This document shows positions 54,321 through 64,000 of a DNA stretch of 64,000 bases, in pieces. The translations under genes and the position numbers were made by a program. Source of the DNA: Branchiostoma belcheri (lineage: Eukaryota > Chordata > Leptocardii > Amphioxiformes > Branchiostomatidae). Under the pieces are notes generated by a model. The model saw only the letters and a list, made by a program, of their open reading frames with translations. It searched no databases and had not been told where the DNA came from. Numbering within the stretch: position 1 is the first letter of the stretch; every line of letters begins with the position of its first letter. Location: contig NW_017803932.1 in assembly GCF_001625305.1 (NCBI RefSeq), forward strand, positions 304,989 to 368,988. Direction: 5' to 3'.

Positions 54321-57300
54321 TTCAGTCTGGGGCGACCAGGTCAAATTTTGGGCGGGAATCTGGAATGGTTCAGACCGCACATTGATGATGACCGATCAGT
54401 GTGCTTTGTACAATTTCTTTAGTTACATCAAAGGGTAAGACCACTATTCTAAAACACAACGAGATGCCGTAAAAGATATCTCGTTGCCTCGAGCATCGAC
54501 TTTTGATGGGGAAAGGAAACGACATAACATAACCTATCTGTCTACGTAGTTCACATCGTCAGACGACACCAGATGCTGCCGTCTGTCACTGTTGCCTAGC
54601 AACGGAAATCCCGCCGGGTCAAGGCCGTGGCGGGAACCGTGACTCGTCGGATGGCAAACATCGTCTGCCGTTTGAGTAATTGGCCAGCTTTGTAGCATCT
54701 CAAGAGAGTGGAAGAAATATGAAGCCAATTTTCGTTCTAGGATCATTCATTCGTATCATATTAGATGGTAACCCGTAGATATATGGTATATCAGTTTTGG
54801 CCATGCACCGGAGTCCATTTGTCACAAAACGGCAATGAGAATGAAGCATTACGGGACAAATGATATCAGTCGTATTTTTCGATAATATTAATGGATGTTC
54901 CTATAGCTTGTTCTTTGTAATAACTTTAGTGTTATGCGAACTGAGCTGACGTGGCCAAGGTGACGTTGCAATAAGCAGTAGCGACACCTAGCTACTAGTT
55001 CTTTTATTGCATAAGATAGACAAAATACGCAGCACATTTCTCGTCTGGTATCGACGATATCATTCATCGACTAAAACCGTGAAAAAAAACGGTAAGAGTT
55101 TTTTCCCCGTGCATGTGGTTATGAAAATATTCAACATTCTGTTTATATATGAGGTGTTTTATTAATAGAGTATTTTGGCAAATATTCAACTAATACTTAA
55201 TTGGGGACTTACAATGTGTAAAAAGTATTCATTCAACTGAGGTGAAGTTTTAACACCCCTGCTCTTCACGGTAGGTATATAGCCTCATGTGCAGGCACCG
55301 CGGCGGTGGGGAATACTAGTAGTTTTTAGCGCATTATTTTAATATAGCCGGCCATCCTACATAGCCGCAGAGAGAAGGTTCCATTCCGCCCGCGGGGCCT
55401 GCACAGGAGACTAATAGTAGGTATATCGGGTTCTTGACGCCCGAGGCCCCCCATGCAGGGCCTGCTTCAGCGGGTTTACGTCCCCATCCGAAAGGACGAA
55501 TGTAACCCCAACCGGACACGCCCTCTGGCCGGATTCGTTTTTATTTTTCAATTGTTTGTATCTTAAGTGTGTAAATCGAGTTGCTCGAGGTTAAGAATTG
55601 CTGATAGCCTTCAAATCATGTCTACATATGAAGCATTTCTCTATACGTCGTCGCATCGTCATACATTTTCCTAGAATCAGGTATGATAATGTACTGTGAA
55701 TAATTCTAACAAATGCACGGATTTGTCAAAGCCACAGACGGGCCCACAAGAATAATACAAAGATTTCTATTGGCTGGAGCGAATGGGACGGCCCAGTGGA
55801 TCGAACACGTTGGGCTATTACATCCACTATCAGTGATCACAGCCGAAAACCCATTACGCGATGTTCGTAATGCTGTGTTGAAGAGTGAAACCGCTTTGAT
55901 ACACTGTTAGTCTTAAATGCAAGCATATATAAGGTATATATCATACGTTGTGATTGAATTAAGACTTTAAAAACACGCCGTGTACATGTTGATCCTAATT
56001 GTAAATGCCGTATTCACGTAATCTCCAAGCAGATGTTGGAGAACAAAATCGTTAGGTTTTGAACTCTAGGTCCAAGACTGTTATAAACGGCTGCCTATTT
56101 GAAGTGCATGGGCTAGAAAAATGCAATATCTGTTTGCAAGATTAGTATTCTCGAGGGATAGTAGTATCTTCCACTGTAATATATAGAGGATTTGTCTTGT
56201 CTTTAGGTAATAAACGCAATGCCCGGTCTCTGATAAAACTGTTCCTCTAAGGTGTTGGCGAGATGAGCGAAAACAGGGGTGTGTCCTAGCTTGCTGTAAT
56301 GATTACGTATAATCCGTGAGATTTAAAAAAAATTTGCTTGACATTTGCTGCAAAATTTCTCGTGTATGTCAGATCGCCACATATTTGTGTATAGACAGAC
56401 ATATTTGGGTACGCCACATAGACGTTAACGTTACGTATTATTAAAAAGGGTTGCCCCGCCTCCCGAAAAAATAGTAATTTTCATATTAGTATGGATATCG
56501 TCGGCACAATGTACATTAATCATCTTGTAGACTTATACTTATACATTTAAATATTGTTGTTTTTATTATGATTTAAAGCTTTTTGTAGATCATGACCGTT
56601 ATTAATAGCAACGGCATCATAAAGCTAAGTAAAATGTCTAAAATGGCAACGTTTTAGGAATTTGACATTTTCTACCGTATTGTTGGGCCGGGGTATATGC
56701 CCGGTTCGTTCTAAGCTGATAGAAGGCTTAAGAAAGGACAGCACATTTTCCCTCCTTATGGTAATAAACCATGGACTATATGTCGTAAAATATCACAGTT
56801 GATGTGAGCTCTATCGGAATAGGACAAATTCAATTCGTGTTATGATAGTTGATATTCAGCTGGTGGTCCACGCTGTGTCATTACTTTAATGCATTTGTTA
56901 TCGGCTTAGTGAGAAAACCCATGGGGCAGGGCCTGTTCTCATATCCATTAGCGTTTCTTCTTTTTTTGTAACTTGAGTTATGGTTCATAAAACAGTATTT
57001 GCCCAGCTTTAAAGCACTTCATAAATTTTCCAGGGATGTAGAAATAATTTTCTTGCATTCTTTGATAAATAAATTTTCTGTATTGTAAAAAACGGCGTTT
57101 CCTAATGCATTAATAATGGTTTACGAGGTCAGTGCGTTTTAAAGTGTACATCTATATACCACTCTAGTGACGCCTCCTATGTCCATTATGTAGGTCATAC
57201 CACCAGTCAGTTTTGCTGCAATGCGCCACTGTGTGTTAGGACGTATTTGGTCATTAGGCTCTGTGCGCGCACTCTGAGTTTTCCTCAGTTATCTAGGGAC

Positions 57301-57500
57301 GGGCGTCTTACTGGTCTAAATCCCGTAATGGGAACCTGGGCCTGAATTTCTTACAAAATTGATCACACCGAGTTGGAAAATCACTTTGAACGGCGCGGGG
57401 GCGGGATATGGCGTTTCTAGATCACATTACCTTAAATGGACGCCGCACGTGTCGGGTTAGCCATCTTTTTCTAAACTGCACGTGAGAGACGGAAGCGATT
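54321..57500. other. Non-coding stretch, nothing firmly recognised
   Basis: AT-rich except for a GC-rich block at about 55290-55530 containing partial inverted words (GCGGGGCCTGCACAGG and CATGCAGGGCCTGC). The block looks like a repeat fragment; its minus-strand frame of 61 codons has no motif. Confidence 0.5.
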
Positions 57501-57509
57501 CTTGAACAT

Positions 57510-57595
57510 CTCTCTCTCTCGAGCTCTCGAGCTCTTTCTCTCTCTCTCACTCTCTATCTCTCTGTTCTCTTGATCTCATACTCTCTCTCCTATGG
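57510..57595. repeat. (CT)n-rich microsatellite
   Basis: About 85 bases of CTCTCT units with interruptions, including two GAGCTCTC words. Confidence 0.95.
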
Positions 57596-60500
57596 AATAG
57601 AGAAAGTGATAAAGGAGAAAATGAGTGAAAGAGAGAGTCTGCTCCGTTTCGAATCTACTAGGACATGTTTTCTTACACTTCTGATCGGTTTTGGCGTAGG
57701 CAAGCCAGTATGATCCACACCTTCAGACCTAGATGTGTAAAGCAAAGCCCGATCTCAAACGCTGTATGCACCCGGACTATAGGCACTTAAGCTTATGGTA
57801 TATAGAGAGATTTATTCTGAACAGAAATATCTACCAGGAACCAAAGCATTCTGAAAGATTAAGCTTTGCTTCGGGGTTTTTCCAAATATCACTGAATTCG
57901 GCGCAGGTGTGTTTGCATTTGGTTCACTGTGAGGGAGGAGCTATGTAGAGTTATCAAACAGGCTGCGACACAATTCTAAAGGGCAACGTCTCTCACAGGG
58001 GGTTGTAAATATCGTACATGTATATATTATGTGTCAAACGACGCCATGTTGGCATCCATTAATTTTGTGTGGGGCTCTGTGACATGAGACAGAAAAGGGA
58101 CCGCGATTTGTCAACAAGATTCATGGTGTCATGATGACATCAAGAGAGGCGCATTTCTGTCGCATCTCCTTCGCATCACAAATCATTCAGTGGCATACTT
58201 TATCAACTATTTTGTATTCCACCTCGTGCCTCCATCAGAAGATCGATATACCGTATAAAGTAATTCAAAACTTTCTTGGAATGGCCAAGCACATGTATAA
58301 TGTCCTTGGAATGGCTAAGAAAATGCATTGGGACAACAGCAGATTTGCAAAAACTTGACCAGGCCACTTCCTAGAGATGTTTCTCTAATTCCAAGAGACA
58401 CCGGCTATGTCGTCAGTGTATATGCCTGATCAACATTCAAAAGATACACGGTGTGGGTATTTGACGTCAGGCTACCTGGGCCGTCGTGTATAATGCGTTC
58501 TGCTGTGCAATTTAAATGACGCAAGTAACGATGTTTGTATAATGCGTGTATGAAATGCCACTGCAATGTTATGTACGTGTCGAATATATAGTGTGAATAA
58601 TGATGCAGGGAACGTGCAGAGTTTTAATATATGTCCTGCCATGTATTTCGACAATTATACACTGACGGTGTCCTTTTATTCTTCAACCAACCGACAGAAA
58701 TGGTACAAACGGGCCAGACAATTAGACAGGCTTGGAAGAACCGATGAAGGCCTTTTTAGCCCCCCCCCCCTCCAAGCACTAGAAGCATAGTCATTTCAGT
58801 ATTACATTGTATCATGTACATATGTAATGGAACTATATAAATGAATAATTGACGGTCAAAATTCTAGCGCTATTATCCTTTCCCACGTCTTATCACATTT
58901 CTAACTCCAGGAGGTTCCTAATTTCTATTTGTCTTGATTTTTACGTTTTAATCCTATCTTGATCGCCGGCTTACGTCACAGCTTGAGCTATCAGCGCTAA
59001 TACCCGCATAAAACACACCCCGTGGTGTACATTTCGTCGTCAGTAGATTATCTTCGTACATTCGTTTATTACCTGTAACATAACGAACCCCATCTCTTGT
59101 ACGAGCAGCTGGTCGCTACTAGTACATACAATACTTCTAACGTTCCGGCAAAACACTGCTTTATGAATATGATTTTCTGAAGACCTTCTCCGTCCAATTT
59201 CCATTTAAAAATGCATTCTGAAAGGCTTGTGCGCAAAGCAGACAGCCTTTGGTCTATGAAAAAAAAGTGTTCTTTGCACAACCAATTTGAAAATGAAAGA
59301 GCGCATTGAATGCTTGAAGTGGAGAGCCCTTTTGTGCACTCCAATTTGACGGGCTCAAGACGCCGACAATACAGAAGAGGACTTGAGAATTCTCTCCGCA
59401 TTCGTGCTGCGTTGTTTATGATTGCGCAGGTGAAGATAAGTGGTGGGTCAGGGAAAGAGAGAAGAAAAACAGGAGAGGAGAGAAGCTTTCTGATCGATCC
59501 AGTATAATACGACAGCCCGCACGTCGTGATGTAAAATTCATAATACCAAAACATCGTCTGCTAGCACCTTGCGTTTCCTGCTCTGGGATCTGGGATTTCT
59601 ATTTCGTACCATGTCGCGCGCGTGGTATTATCCTCCTAGGTATTATGAGCTCTGTTTTTCGGGTGGGAGGGGGGGGGGGCTACTAAAAAAACAGTATTCA
59701 GTTCTTGCCTGTGGGTTCAGGTGGCTTGCTCACCGTGCACGTGTTATCGTTTTATTATCACACCACAACACACATGGCGGGCTTTGGGATTGTCACGAAA
59801 AGTCGTTGAATGTCTGCTTCTGATGTAATGGTCTTGGACATATCACATTATTCCTTTTATTCTACATGTATACAACCCATGATCTCCTACCATGATGTTT
59901 GAATAGGTACTAAATTATTGAAACACGAATGCTGGGTGTATTTCTATATAAAGTCCTTGGTGTATAGTAGTAGACAAGCGTTTGGGTATTTGGAAGAATC
60001 CTTCGACCAAGTCGAAAACCCATTGAAAACAAATTGGTCTAGCAAATAAAGGGGCGGAGCTAAACGGAGGGTCGTGTAGATTGACAGATACCGTTAACAT
60101 AATGTGAGAAAAATCCAGAACGGCCCACTCCCAAAATGACCTTGCTTTTTTGCTCAATCCTATAACATAATACATGTAATGGAACGTATTGATACAGCTG
60201 TACTACTTAGTAAGTTATTTTCAATAAATAGATTGGTTGCAAAAGCTGACACATGTACAATGATCGCTTTACCCGGCTAGATAGTAGAAGGGTAGAAAGA
60301 ACACAATCGGTAGTGCCTTGCTGTCTGGATCAATGACTTCGGCTTAAATACGAACTGTAGTGGTGGGTCATGCAGTACAATTGTGATTAAAACCCACATC
60401 TATATTCGAAGGGCGGGGTGGTATCAAACTATAGCCATAGACAATAAAAGAGAGGTACATCACCCGACACCGTGTGGGTATGTTCACAATTCTTTTCAAA

Positions 60501-61860
60501 ATGCCTTTCGTCAATTGTTTATTTCATTCTCTGTACAAACTTTATTACACCCCTTTCGTGATTCTTCTTGGTATGTCCCTTCGTGCACGTGAATGTGGAC
60601 GTGGCACCACCTGTTTCTCAAATGGACGACTAACCAGTGACCAAATATTGTATTTGATTTAAGTCATTTTTCACTACAATGGAGAGAGGAGTCGAGAAAT
60701 GTATTCTCTTATACTGGACAAGGCGCGATAAATTCATATCTTTTGAGAGTCTTTTGTTGCTTTACTTGAAGGACAAAGCACAATAACCTTATTTACAACG
60801 CTTCTTGCAATTACAAAAGGTTTATGACGTCAGCACCTACCTATGACATCATAGCCCCTGTAGAGTGGGGTACTTTTACACGTAGGGCCCTTCAGACTCT
60901 GTCCATAATTCAATGAAAGCTCCCTACGTGTGAATCCCGGACTTGACCTTTGCAAGCGAGCATATGCCCTTGGCAACAGGAATCGACCACTTTCTAGAAA
61001 TCAATATTGCGAGCTTATATAAGAGTTTCGTTACAGCTTCTTTACTGAAGTTGTTATCCACTTACAACTGATAAATTGGACGTGTTTTTGTCTTTGAAAA
61101 GAGCATGAGAAGTCATTGGTGGAGGGATTATAGGTGCCCTTCTACAACAATTACTATTATACAAATCACGTATGCATCTGCTTGGAGCTTAGCGAAGAAA
61201 GACTGTAAAGTAACCATGCAAAAACGATGGTATCTGTCTGGCAGCACATTATTCAAGTCATGCATTGAAAGGGGAACGCATTAACGATATGGAAACATGA
61301 GTCATATTCGAGTCTAACACCCTGATTTTTATTGACAAAAATGTGATCTCCATGTGATGAGATACGAGTAAAATTACGTTTTGAAGCCTATGATTGGAAT
61401 TTCTTGGAGTGTAACGTTACGTGTGACCCATTCATTTATCAATGGCTGTACTCGAGGGCACTGCCCTAAAAAATAGAGTATAAACAAGGCAAACGTTCAC
61501 TGCAGAAGCAACGCAACACGGCCAATCAAATGTTGATTAGTTAAATTCTAATAGCGGTGAAGCAAAGAGTGTTCCCCAGGGAAATTTTTGGGTGATGAAA
61601 CCTGCACCTCAGAAGAGAATATCTGACAGTTCACACGGTGGGAATGGTAAGCTTCTAGTAGCCTCTACCAGCCCTCAGCTAGAGACGACTGGAAAGAGTA
61701 GAATTTTGCCGAATAACTTGCCAGGGGAGTGCATACTGCATTTGGCCTATTTCTACTTTGCATCCTCTTGTAGATGGATCAGGCTAGGGCTACAACTTGA
61801 ATGAAAATCAGGATCTGGACTCGTGTATATTAAAACATCAAAACATTTCGACCAATCTAA
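57596..61860. other. Non-coding stretch, nothing firmly recognised
   Basis: No exon, RNA gene or transposon recognised. Short poly(C) and poly(G) runs are at 58761-58771 and 59670-59680. Frames in this region are short and lack motifs. Confidence 0.5.
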
Positions 61861-61870
61861 TTAATGCAAC

Positions 61871-61900
61871 CATGGAGTTAAAATTGATTTTAACTCCATG
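61871..61900. repeat. Perfect 14-bp inverted repeat with 2-base loop
   Basis: CATGGAGTTAAAAT, two bases TG, then ATTTTAACTCCATG. The flanks GCAAC and GATGCAAC are also similar. It could extrude as a cruciform or form a hairpin. Confidence 0.95.
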
Positions 61901-64000
61901 ATGCAACATAGGAAACCTTTTTGGAAAAAAAAATGGAAGAGGTCCCAATCCTTGCAAAGTGACACTAATTTGTGTTGTTGTTTCTCGAACAACTGAATAA
62001 GCGTGAAGGTAGTGGAAAATGACACTAAATTATTCTGTTTACTGGACCAAAAAGCGGACCCGGAGATAGCCTATCCAAAACGCCTTTGGCGAGATAGGTC
62101 AAAGGGTAAGGGGTGACTGCAGGAAAGACTTTGCAAATATGACTGCTATTGTGACGAAATAGAGAGATATAAGACATGGAAAATCCCGATGATTTCATAG
62201 ACATTCAATGTATATACCACTGCGGCCGGCTAAACTTGTCACCAACTAGCCATTCTCTACATTGGAAATTTTGAATTTCCCGCGTATATTTGAAGCATTG
62301 CATGCTGGAAGGGGAATGCGGTGCAGGGGTTTGACGCATTGCAGGGTTACGCTGACCAATCAGAGGGCAGGATTGTGTTGGCCACACCCATGTGTATTGG
62401 CGGGTAAAACAGACAAAGCCGCACCACCCACATCACCAGAAATTATTCCACCGCACAAATGAGTCCCCGTGGTTCATTGCAGTAAAAATAGTCACAGGGT
62501 TTCTCTATTCAATAATAGCTGTCGGTAAAGAGTATGACTTGTTATTGTTGCCCAGTAGTTCATGTATAAACAATCACTGCGGCAACGGAGGATAGGCAGG
62601 TTAGCGGCGAGCGGCACTGGGTGCGGAACGATACGGGTTCAGTGTGAGCCGGCTTCGCATGGTCTTGAAGGTGTTGCATAGGACCGTTACTTGTTTTGCA
62701 GTGCCTACGCTGGTGGTTTTTTCGCGTGTATAACCCCTACACAAACTTCATCTTTCCACAATGGTAAGAGGGCGTTATATTATTTTTCCTCCATTTATAT
62801 ATGGCTGAGTCGATGTGCATGTGTTTGGTTTAGTTTAGCTGTGGCACAGAACTTCTTGGTGCTACGATACGGCCTGTGGTAGCGCGTGCCTTACCGAGAA
62901 GCATGGTGAATCTGATACGTACGTACTACAGTGATACCATCGGCGACCCAACGCCTCTGGCTTTTCGGTCGACTAGATTAGCTGTGGGCATTCCAGAAGT
63001 CCTTTTGGGCCCAATATGGTTGGTGAAAAGTAGGACACACGTGTAGGATGCTTCTAGTTCGAAGCTAGTCCCCCAGAAACCACGGTAACATCAGACAGGA
63101 TCCTGGAGTGTTATCAGATCTTGCTAAGGTGTGGGTGTACCTGGGCTGTCCGAGCAGTCAGTCTCAAACCCAATTGTGCAAATCAAGTTTATTTCCGACT
63201 GAACCGTATATGGAGGAAAGGGAAGTGTTGTAGTCATTGCGCAGTTAACTGCACAAGGAAATGTCTTGATAAAAAAATGTAGTTTACACATCTGTGTGTG
63301 TGTTTGTCGAGTTGAATATCGTCACTGGAGACTCGAGTGTTCCTCGGGTGTGTGGGAGAACTCTTCACACACATCACCAGGCAAACAACTTAATTTGTCC
63401 TTTGTTGTGGCACCACGAGTGGAAAATAACGGCGTAGGTAAGGATCAAAATCAGTGCTAGGTCAGCCATGATTCACACCAGTGAATGTTCAGAACGACGA
63501 GACGTGCTACAGTTGCAGTGCACACAGTCAGTGAGTGCACCATGAACGCGTAAAACAAGCCTTTTTCATCGTCTCGAATTTCTGCAGTCTAATGTTTCCA
63601 GGTACATGTACCTGCAGGGGAATACAAAGGTGTACCTGTCGTGCGCAGGTGTGTGCCCCGCGACGCCTGCCTACGCAACTTGGGGATGGGCATGTGTTGG
63701 CGGTGACAACACTGTTTAAACTTTAATGTGTGTCTGGGAGAGAGCGCGATGAATGACTGAATGAGTTAGATGTTTGTCCTTGCCGTGCCTCGCAACAGTA
63801 GAACCTCAGGCGTGTGCAAAGGCAAGATGCGGTTCACCGAGTTTTCCGGGCTGTGAGCTGATCAGTTAGGGTCAGTTTGGTCGATTGAGCCACACCCACC
63901 TGTGGGGTAAAGTAATTAATTACCAATCAGATAAAGTCCCAGTGGTGGGGAACTGAAACTCGGAATGTGAAAATAATGAAGTCGTAGATGGTGCCAGGTC
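61901..64000. other. Non-coding stretch to window end, nothing firmly recognised
   Basis: CpG is somewhat more frequent from about 62580. I see no exon that I can support. An ATG followed directly by a GTAAGA donor at 62761 is noted among the rejected items. Confidence 0.5.

Noticed and set aside
55334-55519. Minus-strand 61-codon GC-rich frame
   Set aside because: It has no motif; the GC-rich block looks like a repeat fragment and there is no splice or start support.
62752-62768. ATG directly followed by a GTAAGA donor (possible one-codon first exon)
   Set aside because: Such start exons exist, but there is nothing to join it to within the window.

Overview
The window reads as nuclear DNA of an invertebrate chordate, most likely an amphioxus (Branchiostoma-like cephalochordate). 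Grounds: short exons with GT/AG introns, a PACS-family gene at chordate-level similarity, Penelope-like retroelement pieces, a tRNA-derived SINE-like piece, many microsatellites, and one 20-N assembly gap. The species is an inference. There are no operons, rRNA genes or CRISPR arrays. Coding sequence is a small fraction of the window and lies in short exons; nearly all long open frames are chance frames in introns.

Layout. (1) 1-1340: a Penelope-like element (reverse transcriptase plus GIY-YIG endonuclease) on the minus strand, open to the window edge, with an inverted flank carrying a hammerhead-ribozyme-like core. (2) 2007-25843, plus strand: 26 exons of a PACS gene (phosphofurin acidic cluster sorting protein). 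The N-terminal exons lie left of the window. The exons found join in consistent phase into about 956 codons ending in a stop, with a poly(A) signal at 26071. Introns hold a (TA)n tract, two minisatellites, a SINE-like piece and a 1.6-kb transposon with 32-bp terminal inverted repeats and TTA target duplication. (3) 25844-29548: intergenic, with a 266-bp inverted-repeat Penelope-type insertion bounded by a 13-bp target duplication. (4) 29761-45272, minus strand: a beta-propeller/FG-GAP-like protein of unrecognised family. I place eight exons; phase arithmetic shows at least one more is hidden in the 10.4-kb intron 31230-41674. The assembly gap touches this gene. (5) 45273-46087: a compact region between divergent genes, with a TATA box and an inverted pair of CRE-like half sites. 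(6) 46088-64000, plus strand: the start of a gene I do not recognise: a small basic first coding exon, then two related exons (52093-52230 and 53147-53302) that look like a tandem exon duplication. Its remaining exons are not visible to 64000 and may lie to the right.

How it fits together: PACS proteins are cytosolic adaptors that bind CK2-phosphorylated acidic clusters on membrane cargo. The visible part has the cargo-binding region, the acidic serine cluster, a serine-rich middle built of phase 0-0 exons, and the conserved C-terminal domain. The PACS and propeller genes are convergent; the propeller gene and the unknown gene are divergent and may share a promoter region.

The most interesting observations are the duplicated exon pair, the symmetric 180-bp PACS cassette exon between a (TA)n tract and a long polypyrimidine intron, the hammerhead-like cores in the Penelope pieces, and the unidentified propeller gene.
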